Below, piece after piece: positions 25,998-35,223 of a DNA stretch of 64,000 nucleotides. Made by a program: the position numbers and the translations under genes. The notes under the pieces are model-generated. The model was not told the origin of the DNA. It saw only the letters and a list, made by a program, of their open reading frames with translations, and searched no databases. Every line of letters begins with the position of its first letter. Within the stretch, counting starts at the first letter, position 1. The stretch is from an uncultured Bacteroidales bacterium (lineage in GTDB: Bacteria; Bacteroidota; Bacteroidia; Bacteroidales; UBA932), in the NCBI GenBank assembly GCA_946405435.1, contig CAMJHF010000005.1:1-64000 (forward strand), in the 5' to 3' direction.

Positions 25998-27380
25998 ATG
26001 CACTTTAAACCATTATTCATACTACTGCTGGCCGGCACGGTCGCCATGGCCATTTCATGCCGCCGGGATATGCCTGATATTGAACCGGTTATGGAGTATT
26101 CAGACAGCGAAGTCCTGGCCATGGTCCGTACCGACGTCCAGAACACTGCCTTCTACAAGGACATCTTCCTGGACGGCGGATGCGAGCTCAACCCGGGCAT
26201 CAAGAAAGACGGCCAGGTCATAAACGGCCGCCTGCCCTACGCCCTGCAGAAGGCGGACATCACCGACGCCGAATACTTCCTGGCCACCGTGAACGACGTT
26301 TCAGAAGGCTACACCCAAAGCGACCTCAAGCTTCAGACGGAAATAATCTCCGGCACTCTCACCGACCTCAACGGCGTCCTCCTCTACCCCGACGGAGAGC
26401 CCCGCTTCCGCATGATATTCGTATTCGGAGGCCACTCCAACCCCCACGGCACCACACTGGGAGCCTCGGGGCGGAAGCGCATAAAGACTTTCTACGAAAA
26501 CGGCGGCAGCTACGTCGGTTCCTGCGCCGGAGCCTTCCTTGCTGGAGCATACGCCAACGGCCGGGGACGCAACTATTTCAACATCCTGAAAAACAGCGAC
26601 ATGACCTCCACCGACGTCGGTAACTCCAGCATAGACATGCAGATGTGCAGCGATGTCTTCTCCTCTTATTACGGTCCAGCCGACGGTTCTCTGATACAAG
26701 GCATACGGCACAACGGCGGCGGCTTTCTGAACACCGACGGCATTCCTGAAGGGACCGAGATCATCGCCCAGTTCAAAACAGAAGCGGGCAACGGCGTCAA
26801 AAAGTATTACTACGACCAGCCGTCCATATGGGCATACAAGGCGTCCGGCGAGTCCGGAAGGCTCGTCGTCACCGGCTCCCACCCGGAAGACGCTCCCTCG
26901 GGGGACATCCTCAACCTGACGGCATCCATGATGCGCTACGCTTGGGACGGAGCAGGCCGGGCCAAAGTGAAAGGAGTGCTCACCAAAGGCGATCTTATAC
27001 CGGTGGACCCGGGCATAGGAGACCTCCAGTGCCACCACTTCGTACTCTGCCCGGCGGCAGACGTTAAGAGCCTGTCGCTCAGCGTTTTCTACAGCGGGGA
27101 TTATGATCTGGAGATTTATCTCAAGCGCGACTCATTCGCCTTTCCCGATGCCAGCCCAGACTACTCGTCCACCGGTTCTTCCGACGGCAAGGCAGTACTT
27201 TCGACCGGTCCGCTCGAGAAAGGTCTCTGGTACGTCACGGTGCGCTGCTCCACCACGGTCGACTCCCGCGAGCACACGATCGATGCTTCCTCCGGCCTTG
27301 GCCGCTATTTCGAATACTCCGGCCCTACCGGAGTACTCAACGGCGTCCCTTACAGCATCATGGCCGAGTGGGAGTATTAG
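25998..27380 (+). CDS. Lipoprotein with class I amidotransferase-like (BPL_N) and PPC-like domains
   Basis: A 460-residue exported lipoprotein: signal peptide then lipobox AMAISC with Cys near 21. Residues about 40-320 have a glutamine-amidotransferase-like fold similar to the N-terminal domain of biotin-protein ligases: FVFGGHSNPHG, and a nucleophile elbow GGSYVGSCAGAFLAGAY with Cys. A late His-Pro-Glu (VVTGSHPEDAPSG) completes the expected Cys-His-Glu triad. The C-terminal about 110 residues (SLSVFYSGDYDLEIYLKRD, LEKGLWYVTVRCS) resemble a pre-peptidase C-terminal beta domain. A periplasmic or surface hydrolase is likely, the substrate unknown. Confidence 0.75.
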   Translation: MHFKPLFILLLAGTVAMAISCRRDMPDIEPVMEYSDSEVLAMVRTDVQNTAFYKDIFLDGGCELNPGIKKDGQVINGRLPYALQKADITDAEYFLATVNDVSEGYTQSDLKLQTEIISGTLTDLNGVLLYPDGEPRFRMIFVFGGHSNPHGTTLGASGRKRIKTFYENGGSYVGSCAGAFLAGAYANGRGRNYFNILKNSDMTSTDVGNSSIDMQMCSDVFSSYYGPADGSLIQGIRHNGGGFLNTDGIPEGTEIIAQFKTEAGNGVKKYYYDQPSIWAYKASGESGRLVVTGSHPEDAPSGDILNLTASMMRYAWDGAGRAKVKGVLTKGDLIPVDPGIGDLQCHHFVLCPAADVKSLSLSVFYSGDYDLEIYLKRDSFAFPDASPDYSSTGSSDGKAVLSTGPLEKGLWYVTVRCSTTVDSREHTIDASSGLGRYFEYSGPTGVLNGVPYSIMAEWEY

Positions 27381-27381
27381 G

Positions 27382-28125
27382 CTAGTCTTCGAATGCTATC
27401 TTGCAGATGAAGCTCTGCAGGCCTTCGTGCAGGCCTTCGACATACCAGGTGCCGTCGGGTCCTTGGGCACGCATCAACTCGACGCTGTCGCCCATGCGGA
27501 CTTCGCGGTTGTAGTTGATCTGGAACTCACGCACGGTCTTTTTCATCGTGTATTCAAGCGGAAGGGCGTTCATGGCCCAGGCCGGATACTTGGCGTTATT
27601 GGCGTGCTGATTGTAGTCGACGTCAATGTACTTCACGACGTGCACGCCACCTGGCTCGGCATCCACTCCCTTGGGCATCAGTATCTTGGGAGGCTCCGGC
27701 AAGGTGCTTTCGCGGCTCTGGGGCTCGGGGGATATCAGGTCGAACACCCTCTCCGGCTTCACTACCGTACGGGATTCGATGTCCATAAGCACCCAAAGGC
27801 TGGTGCCTAGCACAAGGGCTGCCCCTCCGGTATCGAGCATGCGGTAATTCCTGTAGAAAAAGGGGCCTTTTGTTCCGTAGTGCCAGGTCTGGAGCGTAGT
27901 CGTTTCTCCGATGCGGGGATAATTTTCGAACTGCAGGGCCGTACGAATCAGGATCCAGCCTATACCGCGTTTGTGCAGCACGGTGTCCGGCACGCCGAGC
28001 TGGGTAGAGCCGCGGACGGCGAGTTCCTGTGCAACGTCAAAGAAAGATGAGGGCCTGAGCCGGTAGTCGGGACCGGTGAAAAAACAAGGTATTGTAAGCT
28101 CTTCCTGATACTTATCTGGCATCAT
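27382..28125 (-). CDS. Acyl-ACP thioesterase
   Basis: A 247-residue double-hotdog thioesterase of the FatA/FatB type that releases fatty acids from acyl carrier protein. The first hotdog has GIGWILIRTALQFENYPRIG and TWHYGTKGPFFYRNY; the second has the catalytic DVDYNQHANNAKYPAWAM (N-x-H-x-N). Bacteroidetes use such enzymes to set free fatty acid or short-chain product pools. It overlaps the Nif3-like gene upstream by 14 bases. ATG at 28125 or 28122. Confidence 0.88.
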   Translation of the reverse strand: MMPDKYQEELTIPCFFTGPDYRLRPSSFFDVAQELAVRGSTQLGVPDTVLHKRGIGWILIRTALQFENYPRIGETTTLQTWHYGTKGPFFYRNYRMLDTGGAALVLGTSLWVLMDIESRTVVKPERVFDLISPEPQSRESTLPEPPKILMPKGVDAEPGGVHVVKYIDVDYNQHANNAKYPAWAMNALPLEYTMKKTVREFQINYNREVRMGDSVELMRAQGPDGTWYVEGLHEGLQSFICKIAFED

Positions 28126-28894
28126 ATTGAATTGGATTTGTGTCGATTGATGTGAGTACTACCTGAAGCCCGGGGAGGGCTCTTTCCAGAATGCGGCCGA
28201 GCAGGTCTACGGTGTACTGCTCGCTCTGGTAATGCCCCAGTTCCGCCAGGAGCATGCCGTCATTCTCGAAATAATCATGATAGTGGAATTCGCCGGTGAC
28301 GAAGCAGTCGGCACCGGCACGGATGGCGTCGCGCATAAGAAAAGCTCCCGCACCGCCGCAAACGGCCACTTTGCGAATGGGGCGGCACGTACATTCGGAG
28401 TGCCGCATGTTCTCCACGAGGAAGCAGTCCCCGAGGCGGGCAAGGAAGTCCGAGTCCTTCTCGGGCTCGGGCAGAACCCCTATAAGTCCGGAACCGGAAA
28501 CTCCGTCCTCCCCGGGCTTCAGCCACACGGGATCCACAAGGCCGATACGGTCAGCGATTTCGAAGTTTACGCCACCCGGGGCGTTGTCGAGACTGGTGTG
28601 AGCAGAATAGACTGCGATGCCGGCCGCCAGCGCTTTCACTACGCAGCGCTGCTGGTAAGTGGCGTCGCTCACCTGCCTCAGGGGATGGAACAGAAGCGGA
28701 TGATGTGATACTATCATCTGGCACTGCATTCTCACGGCCTCGGCCACTACTGCCTCGGTGACATCAAGGCACACAAGCACCTTGCGGACATCGGCATCCG
28801 GGAACCCCACCTGAAGGCCGGAATTGTCAAAATCATCCTGGAATCGCAGAGGAGCAACACGCTCAATCGCGGAAACTATATCTTTAACTGTCAT
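28112..28894 (-). CDS. Nif3-like dinuclear metal centre protein
   Basis: A 260-residue member of the Nif3/YbgI family (GTP cyclohydrolase I type 2-like). DNSGLQVGFPDADVRKVLVC starts the fold, MIVSHHPLLFHPLRQV and SAHTSLDNAPGGVNF give metal-ligand His residues, and FVTGEFHYHDYFE and LAELGHYQSEQYTV the C-terminal ones. It lacks the inserted middle domain of longer members. The molecular role of the family is unsettled. I start it at MTVKDIVSA (28894); the frame extends 23 codons upstream into the helicase gene. Confidence 0.9.
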   Translation of the reverse strand: MTVKDIVSAIERVAPLRFQDDFDNSGLQVGFPDADVRKVLVCLDVTEAVVAEAVRMQCQMIVSHHPLLFHPLRQVSDATYQQRCVVKALAAGIAVYSAHTSLDNAPGGVNFEIADRIGLVDPVWLKPGEDGVSGSGLIGVLPEPEKDSDFLARLGDCFLVENMRHSECTCRPIRKVAVCGGAGAFLMRDAIRAGADCFVTGEFHYHDYFENDGMLLAELGHYQSEQYTVDLLGRILERALPGLQVVLTSIDTNPIQYDAR

Positions 28895-28901
28895 AGGCGT
28901 T

Positions 28902-31292
28902 TCATTTCTTTTCCAAGCGCATTTTAGCGTATTTAAGCAGAAGAAGCTTTTCTCCGAGTTCATCGAAGCGTACGCGGGCTTTGAGTTCCGGTACGGTGCC
29001 GGTAATCTCGAGGATTTCTCCGAAGCCGAAGCGGTTGTGCTCTATGCGCTGTCCCTGGCGGAATTCGGTCATGGGCAGCGGGACGAAGTTTGGATCGACA
29101 GCTGCAGGGGAATGAGCCGCAGCGGCGGAGGGAGCAGGAACGCCCTGACGGGCGTGGCCGCCCGTGGCCACGTGAACGGGAGGGGCCCATCGCTCGCGAT
29201 GGGAGGGATTGGAGCGAAGCGGAAACCCGTTCAGGGCGTCCCTTCTCCCTCCGCCGCTGCGGCCGAAACCGCCGAAACTGACAAAGCCCTCATTTTCTTC
29301 CTCTATCGGGCGTTCAAGGTAACGGGTGTCTATGTCGTGAAGGAATCTCGAAGGCGAGTTACTCTCGTGACGGCCGTTGCGCATGCGCGTTCCGGCATAG
29401 GACAGAGTGACCGCCTTACAGGCCCTGGTGATGGCCACGTAGAACAGGCGGCGTTCTTCTTCTATGTCCTTCTGGCTCAGCTGCGAATTCTGGCTGGGGA
29501 ACAGATTCTCCTCCATTCCGGCCACGAAAACGTATGGAAACTCAAGGCCCTTGGCAGAATGGACGGTCATGAGGGCAACCTTGTTGTTGGTATCCTCATC
29601 ATCGGCAACGTCCACATTGCTCAGCAGCGAAACGTTCTCCAGGAAATCGTCCAGCGTGAACAGGTCTTCGGCCCCTTCGGCCTCATCGCTGCGTTCTTCT
29701 TCGAACTGGGCCACGGAGTTTATGAGCTCCTCCACATTGGCCGCACGAGCAAGGCCTTCGATGGAAGTGTCGCTCTTGAAGAAGGTATACAGTCCGCTGT
29801 CATCCGCTATGCGTTTGGCAAGGTCGAATGCGCCAGTGGACGGCAGGAGCTGCGACAGGGAGTCGATCATGGCGCAGAAGGCGCGGATCTTCTGCACGGC
29901 GGCGCTGCGCAGGCCGTACTGCTCCAGGTCATCGGCGAATGCGGCCCTGAACAGGGTGGTCCCATGTGCGCGGGCGGCAGCCTCGAGGGCCTTGACGGAA
30001 GTGTCCCCTATGGCGCGTGCAGGCTTGTTGACGACCCGCTTGAAGGACTCGTCGTCCAGAGGATTAACCACCAGCTTGAAGTAGGCCATCATGTCCTTGA
30101 CCTCGGCCCTCTCGAAGAAGGAGTTGCCGGAATACACCATGTAGGGTATGTTCCGGCGGCGGAGCTGCTCTTCGAGGGCACGCGACTGGGAATTGGTGCG
30201 GTACAGTATGGCGAAGTCCTGATACTGCGCCCCGTCGGAGCGCATGCGCTTCTGAATGGCGGACACGATCTCGATGGCCTCGTCCTGCTCGGTAAAGGCT
30301 TGGATGACATGCAGTTTCTCGCCTGCATCGCCGTCGGAATAGCACTTTTTGGGAATGCGTCCGGTGTTGTGCTCGATGACGGAATTGGCCGCATCCACGA
30401 TGTTGGACGTGCTGCGGTAGTTGCGCTCCAGCCGGAACAACTTGCACTCGGGATAGTCCTTCCTGAAGTTGAGGATATTCTGTATCTGGGCGCCGCGGAA
30501 AGCATATATCGACTGGGAGTCGTCGCCCACCACGCACACGTTGCGGTGGCCGTTGGCCAGGCGTTTGATTATCACGTACTGGGCGAAGTTAGTGTCCTGG
30601 TACTCGTCCACCATTATGTAGGAAAAGCGGGAGGAAATGTCCGCGAGAGCCTGGGGATTGTCCCGCAGGAGAATGTTCATGTTGACGAGGATGTCGTCGA
30701 AGTCCATGACTCCCGACTGCTTGAGACGCTGCTGGTAGCGCTCGTACACATCGACGATGCGCGGCTTCTTGGAATACTGGTCGGCCCTCTGGGCGCCGGC
30801 GTCCTGCCTGTATGCGCTGACGGTCACCAGGCTGTTCTTGGCACCTGAAATGCGGGACAGTACATCCCGGGGTTTGTACACCGAGTCGTCCAGGCCGAGT
30901 TCCTTGACCACGGCCTTCACGGCTGCGGTGGAATCGCTCTGGTCGTAGATGGTGAACTGCTGCGGATAGCCAAGGAACTGGGCATAGTCCCTGAGGAAGC
31001 GCACAAAAACGGAGTGGAAAGTCCCCATGACTACTTTACGCGCCTTGTAAGAACCCACCATGACGGCTATCCTTTCTTTCATCTCCCCTGCCGCCTTCTT
31101 GGTGAAGGTAAGGGCCAGGACCCGGGAAGGATCCACCCCGCGCGCCAGCAGAAAGGCCACGCGGCTTGTAAGTACGCGGGTTTTGCCGGAGCCCGCTCCC
31201 GCCACAATCAACACAGGGCCCTCTGTGCACTGGACCGCCTTGCCCTGCTCCTCATTCAGTCCGTCCAGGATAGCACGTACATTGTTCTCCAT
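28902..31292 (-). CDS. UvrD/PcrA-type DNA helicase
   Basis: A 796-residue superfamily 1A 3'-5' helicase acting in repair and replication restart. Motif I is LIVAGAGSGKTRVLTSR, motif II DEYQDTNFAQYV, motif III GDDSQSIYAFRGA, motif IV and V LERNYRSTSNIV and LMTVHSAKGLEFPYVFVAG, motif VI LFYVAITRACKAVTLSYA. The C-terminal PcrA Tudor-like tail is present (GQRIEHNRFGFGEILEITG). Residues about 677-726, in the linker before that tail, are encoded by a palindromic element (29116-29263) and read as low-complexity sequence. I start at MENNVRAIL (31292): the -7 box TATTTTCG (31307-31300) ends seven bases before it. Confidence 0.93.
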   Translation of the reverse strand: MENNVRAILDGLNEEQGKAVQCTEGPVLIVAGAGSGKTRVLTSRVAFLLARGVDPSRVLALTFTKKAAGEMKERIAVMVGSYKARKVVMGTFHSVFVRFLRDYAQFLGYPQQFTIYDQSDSTAAVKAVVKELGLDDSVYKPRDVLSRISGAKNSLVTVSAYRQDAGAQRADQYSKKPRIVDVYERYQQRLKQSGVMDFDDILVNMNILLRDNPQALADISSRFSYIMVDEYQDTNFAQYVIIKRLANGHRNVCVVGDDSQSIYAFRGAQIQNILNFRKDYPECKLFRLERNYRSTSNIVDAANSVIEHNTGRIPKKCYSDGDAGEKLHVIQAFTEQDEAIEIVSAIQKRMRSDGAQYQDFAILYRTNSQSRALEEQLRRRNIPYMVYSGNSFFERAEVKDMMAYFKLVVNPLDDESFKRVVNKPARAIGDTSVKALEAAARAHGTTLFRAAFADDLEQYGLRSAAVQKIRAFCAMIDSLSQLLPSTGAFDLAKRIADDSGLYTFFKSDTSIEGLARAANVEELINSVAQFEEERSDEAEGAEDLFTLDDFLENVSLLSNVDVADDEDTNNKVALMTVHSAKGLEFPYVFVAGMEENLFPSQNSQLSQKDIEEERRLFYVAITRACKAVTLSYAGTRMRNGRHESNSPSRFLHDIDTRYLERPIEEENEGFVSFGGFGRSGGGRRDALNGFPLRSNPSHRERWAPPVHVATGGHARQGVPAPSAAAAHSPAAVDPNFVPLPMTEFRQGQRIEHNRFGFGEILEITGTVPELKARVRFDELGEKLLLLKYAKMRLEKK
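29116..29263. repeat. Palindromic element inserted in frame in the helicase gene
   Basis: Arms at 29116-29148 and 29231-29263 are reverse complements at 31 of 33 positions (arm begins GCCGCAGCGGCGGAGGGAG). Inside are two smaller hairpins: GTGGCC / GGCCAC near 29154-29170 and CCCATCGC / GCGATGGG near 29186-29203. The element is GC-rich and translated as a Gly/Arg/Ala/Pro-rich linker without stops. Confidence 0.8.
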
Positions 31293-31299
31293 AATGGTG

Positions 31300-31328
31300 C
31301 GAAAATACAAAAAAAAGTGGTATCTTCG
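31300..31328. promoter_or_regulatory. Divergent -7 boxes of the helicase (minus) and nqr operon (plus)
   Basis: TATTTTCG on the minus strand at 31307-31300 lies seven bases before the helicase ATG; TATCTTCG on the plus strand at 31321-31328 lies 37 bases before the nqrA ATG. Each has one mismatch to TAnnTTTG. Confidence 0.45.
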
Positions 31329-31365
31329 CACCGCGTTTTCGCAAATATCTATAATCAATTATAAA

Positions 31366-32697
31366 ATGTCTAAAAACATCGTTTTGAAAAGAGGCCTGGA
31401 CATTCCCATCAGCGGGAGCGCGGGCCTTTATGTCAGCAAATCGATGGTGCCCGCAGTCGTGGCCGTCTGCCCTGACGGCGTCAGGGGACTTCTGCCCCGC
31501 CTGCTGGTCAAAGAAGGCGACCGCGTCCTCTGCGGTTCCCCCGTCATTGCCGACAAGAAAAACCCGGACATAATCCTCACGGCTCCGGCAAGCGGTACCG
31601 TAAAGGAAGTGGTCAGGGGAGAGAAGCGCAAGCTCCTCGCAATCCTGATCCAGACCGACCCCGAGCAGGAGTATGCCGGAATCGACACAGCCGATGTAAA
31701 GTCGGCCCTGCTTTCGAGCGGTCTGTGGACCTTGCTCACACAGAGGCCCTACGGTGTCCTGGCAGATCCGTCAGTCACTCCGAAGGGCATTTTTGTCTCA
31801 GCCTTCAACAGCGCGCCCCTCGCCGCCGATTATGAATTCACGCTCGGAAAGGAAGTCAATGCCATCCAGAAGGGTATCGACGCACTTGCCACCCTGGCAC
31901 CCGTGCACGTCAGTCTGGACGCCAGCGTCAAGGACAGTGCCTTCGCCGGTCTCACCGGCTGCACCATCCATCGTTTCCAGGGCAAGCACCCCGCCGGCAA
32001 CGTGGGTGTACAGATCAGCCACATCAGCCCCATCATGAAGGGCGAAACCGTCTGGACCCTCACCCTCAACGGACTGGCCGCCATCGGAAGGCTCTTCCTC
32101 ACCGGCAAGGTCAACGTCCGCCGCAAGGTAGCAGTGGGCGGTCCCGCCGCCATCCAGCCTTCCTATGTGGACACCCTGCCCGGAACGCCCGTCAAGGAGT
32201 TCGCTCCTTTCTACGGCAACTCTTCGGCAGATGAAGTCCGCATCATAAGCGGAGACGTCCTCAGCGGCCGCTGCGTCGGAATGAACGGCTATCTCGGCCG
32301 CGACGACGACCAGGTCACCATCATCCGCGAGGGCACCGACAAGGAGCTCCTGGGCTGGATACGCCCCTTCCGCTTCAACCAGTTCAGCACAGACCACAGC
32401 TATTTCAGCTGGCTGCTCCCCCGCAAGCGCTACGACATGGACACCAACCTTCACGGAGGCCCGCGTCCATTCCTCATGAACGACAATTATTACTCGAAGG
32501 TGCTGCCGATGGACATCTATCCCGTGTACCTCGCAAAGGCATGCCTTGCAGGCGACATCGAGAAGATGGAGAAATTCGGCATCTACGAGGTCCTTCCCGA
32601 GGACCTTGCCACCTGCGAGTTCGTCGATCCCAGCAAGAACTACATTCAGGATTACATTGCAAAGGGCATCGACCTTATGCTTAAAGAAATGGCTTGA
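31366..32697 (+). CDS. nqrA: Na+-translocating NADH:quinone reductase subunit A
   Basis: A 443-residue peripheral subunit of the Na+-NQR complex, which oxidises NADH, reduces quinone and pumps Na+. The barrel-sandwich start LKRGLDIPISGSAGLYV and ILTAPASGTVKEVVRGEKR are typical, as is FLMNDNYYSKVLPMDIYPVY near the end. ATG at 31366 begins the family's usual N-terminus. First of six nqr genes in the standard order A-F. Confidence 0.95.
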   Translation: MSKNIVLKRGLDIPISGSAGLYVSKSMVPAVVAVCPDGVRGLLPRLLVKEGDRVLCGSPVIADKKNPDIILTAPASGTVKEVVRGEKRKLLAILIQTDPEQEYAGIDTADVKSALLSSGLWTLLTQRPYGVLADPSVTPKGIFVSAFNSAPLAADYEFTLGKEVNAIQKGIDALATLAPVHVSLDASVKDSAFAGLTGCTIHRFQGKHPAGNVGVQISHISPIMKGETVWTLTLNGLAAIGRLFLTGKVNVRRKVAVGGPAAIQPSYVDTLPGTPVKEFAPFYGNSSADEVRIISGDVLSGRCVGMNGYLGRDDDQVTIIREGTDKELLGWIRPFRFNQFSTDHSYFSWLLPRKRYDMDTNLHGGPRPFLMNDNYYSKVLPMDIYPVYLAKACLAGDIEKMEKFGIYEVLPEDLATCEFVDPSKNYIQDYIAKGIDLMLKEMA

Positions 32698-32702
32698 AAG
32701 AT

Positions 32703-33818
32703 ATGAACAAGATTTTTGAAAAAGGCGGCAAACTGTACTGGTTGCACAGCACCGTCGATGCTTTTGAGACATTCCTCCACGTACCCGGCACCGTCACGCT
32801 CAAGGGTTCCCATGTGCGCGACGCCATCGATCTCAAGCGCCTTCTCATCCTGGTGGTGATAGCCGCGGCTCCCGCAGCCCTGTTCGGAATGTGGAATGTG
32901 GGCTACCAGCACGGACTGGCCATGGGACAGACCGGAGTACACATCCTGGAATATTTCTGGTTCGGTTTCCTCAAAGTCCTGCCCCTGTATATCGTTTCCT
33001 ACGTCGTGGGACTTGCCATCGAATTCGCTTCCAGCCAGATACGTGGCGAGGAAGTGAGCGAGGGCTACCTCGTGAGCGGCTTCTTCATCCCGCTCATTGT
33101 TCCCGTGGACATTCCTCTGTGGATGCTTGCCCTGGCAGTTGCCTTCGCGGTAATCTTCGGCAAGGAAGTCTTCGGCGGCACCGGAATGAACATCTGGAAC
33201 CCCGCGCTCCTTACGCGCGCGTTCCTCTTCTTCTCCTACCCTAACTACATGTCCGGCTCCGACTGCTGGATAGCCTTCAAAAAAGGCGAAACAGCCGTGG
33301 CTGACGCCTTCACCGGAGCGACTCCCCTCGCCCTCGACGGCCCCGCCCAGTACGGCACGGGATTCTGGGACCTGTTCATCGGAACAGTCCCTGGTTCGGT
33401 AGGTGAAACTTCCGTCATCGCCATCCTCCTCGGCGCATGCCTCCTGCTCTGGACCGGCATCGCAAGCTGGAAGATCATGTGCGGCAGCATCGCCGGCGCC
33501 CTCCTGGTGGGCTGGATCGGCAATGTGGCCGGCATAACCGACATCCCATGCTACATGCAGCTCCTCTACGGCGGCTTTGCATTCGGTACCGTCTTCATGG
33601 CCACCGACCCTGTAACTTCCTGCCAGACAGAAACCGGCAAGTGGATTTACGGTATCCTAATCGGTATGCTCTGCATCACGGTGCGTCTCTTCAACCCCGG
33701 CTACGCCGAAGGAATGATGCTGGCAATCCTGCTCATGAATACGTTCGCTCCCCTCATCGACAACTGTGTCACCAGCGTACATATCTCCCGCAGGGAAAAG
33801 AAATTTAAAACAGCATAG
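32703..33818 (+). CDS. nqrB: Na+-NQR subunit B
   Basis: A 371-residue integral membrane subunit with about ten helices that carries a covalent FMN and riboflavin. The flavinylation motif is DAFTGATPLAL (Thr in S/T-GAT). I place the start at ATG 32703 (MNKIFEKGG), five bases after the nqrA stop; a TTG at 32694 is less likely. Confidence 0.95.
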   Translation: MNKIFEKGGKLYWLHSTVDAFETFLHVPGTVTLKGSHVRDAIDLKRLLILVVIAAAPAALFGMWNVGYQHGLAMGQTGVHILEYFWFGFLKVLPLYIVSYVVGLAIEFASSQIRGEEVSEGYLVSGFFIPLIVPVDIPLWMLALAVAFAVIFGKEVFGGTGMNIWNPALLTRAFLFFSYPNYMSGSDCWIAFKKGETAVADAFTGATPLALDGPAQYGTGFWDLFIGTVPGSVGETSVIAILLGACLLLWTGIASWKIMCGSIAGALLVGWIGNVAGITDIPCYMQLLYGGFAFGTVFMATDPVTSCQTETGKWIYGILIGMLCITVRLFNPGYAEGMMLAILLMNTFAPLIDNCVTSVHISRREKKFKTA

Positions 33819-33820
33819 CC

Positions 33821-34597
33821 ATGAACACAAACAGTAACGTTTACACAGTGGTGTACACTACCGTAATAGTAGTGATCGCAGCGGCGGTGCTCGCTTTCGT
33901 GGCAGGCAAACTCGGTCCCTCACAGGACGCCAACGCCAAGGCGGAAACCCTCCGCCAGATGATGTCCGCGGCCGGCATCAAGCCCACCGAGGAACTCTAC
34001 TCTACCAAGAATGCAGGTATCCTGCAGCTCTACGCCGACAATATAGAAGAAGCCTACACGATAGGTCTCGACGGCACAAGGAACGGCGAACTGTCCGCGA
34101 CCAAGGACAACATCCAGCTGGTGGACAAACTCAAGCCGCAGAACAAAGCCATCAAGGCCGGCGGAGACGTCACCCTTCCAGTGTATGTATTCAAGGGCGG
34201 CATTTCGGTAATCCCCGTTTACGGCGCCGGTCTCTGGGGCCCTGTCTGGGGCTATATAGCCTTCCAGCCCGACCGCAGGACCATAGCCGGAGCTTACTTC
34301 GACCACGAGAGCGAAACCCCCGGCCTTGGCGCCAAGATCAAGGACGAGGCCTGGTTCCGCGAGAAATTCTCGGGCAAGACAGTTGCTTTCGGCTCCGCCC
34401 CTCTCTTCAACCTCGCGAAGAACGCCGAGGCTGCCGGCGCAACCAATGCGGTTGACGCAATTACCGGCGCCACAATGACTTCCAAAGGTCTCAACGAAGC
34501 TCTGAACGTCTGGTTCAAGGCTTATGAAAGCCACCTCGTCAGCGCTGTCGCCCCTGCCGAAGAAGAACAGACTACTAATGCAGAAGAGGAGGAATAA
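33821..34597 (+). CDS. nqrC: Na+-NQR subunit C
   Basis: A 258-residue subunit with one N-terminal membrane helix (VYTTVIVVIAAAVLAFVAG) and a periplasmic domain carrying a second covalent FMN on Thr of the motif DAITGATMTSKG. GLWGPVWGYIAF is the conserved FMN-binding block. An acidic tail (EEEQTTNAEEEE) follows. Confidence 0.95.
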   Translation: MNTNSNVYTVVYTTVIVVIAAAVLAFVAGKLGPSQDANAKAETLRQMMSAAGIKPTEELYSTKNAGILQLYADNIEEAYTIGLDGTRNGELSATKDNIQLVDKLKPQNKAIKAGGDVTLPVYVFKGGISVIPVYGAGLWGPVWGYIAFQPDRRTIAGAYFDHESETPGLGAKIKDEAWFREKFSGKTVAFGSAPLFNLAKNAEAAGATNAVDAITGATMTSKGLNEALNVWFKAYESHLVSAVAPAEEEQTTNAEEEE

Positions 34598-34599
34598 TC

Positions 34600-35211
34600 A
34601 TGGACAAGAAACTTAAAGAAACCATCCTCAACCCGATACTCAAGGGCAATCCTATCACCGTCCTTGTTCTGGGTATTTGCTCCGCACTGGCTGTTACCGT
34701 ACAGCTCAAGGGCGCCCTTGTCATGGCCCTTTCAGTCACCCTCGTAACAGGCCTGTCGAGCTTTGTGTGCTCGCTGCTCCGCAATACCATCCCCACGCGC
34801 GTACGAATCATCGTGCAGCTGGTGGTGGTGGCAATGATGGTGATCCTGGTGGACCAGATCCTCAAGTCCGGAGAGGCCACCTACGCTATCGACAAGCAGC
34901 TAAGCGTCTACATCGGCCTCATCATCACCAACTGTATCGTGATGGGCCGCATCGAGGCTTTCGCACTCGGCAACAAACCTATCCCTTCGCTTCTTGACGG
35001 CCTCGCCAACGGCGTGGGCTACGGACTCATCCTCATCATCGTGGCTTTCTTCCGCGAACTTCTCGGAAGCGGCACCCTGTTCGGAATCCAGATCCTGCCC
35101 GCAGGATATATCCCCAACAACCTTGTAATCCTGCCTCCTTTCGCCCTCATCCTCCTGGGATGCATCATCTGGGTGCACAGGGCGCTGGACAAAGACCTTC
35201 AGGAAGACTAA
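34600..35211 (+). CDS. nqrD: Na+-NQR subunit D
   Basis: A 203-residue membrane subunit with six helices, homologous to RnfE. NPITVLVLGICSALAVT and VDQILKSGEA are family blocks; with NqrE it binds the intramembrane iron centre. It follows nqrC by two bases. Confidence 0.95.
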   Translation: MDKKLKETILNPILKGNPITVLVLGICSALAVTVQLKGALVMALSVTLVTGLSSFVCSLLRNTIPTRVRIIVQLVVVAMMVILVDQILKSGEATYAIDKQLSVYIGLIITNCIVMGRIEAFALGNKPIPSLLDGLANGVGYGLILIIVAFFRELLGSGTLFGIQILPAGYIPNNLVILPPFALILLGCIIWVHRALDKDLQED

Positions 35212-35223
35212 AAAGCGAGCCCT

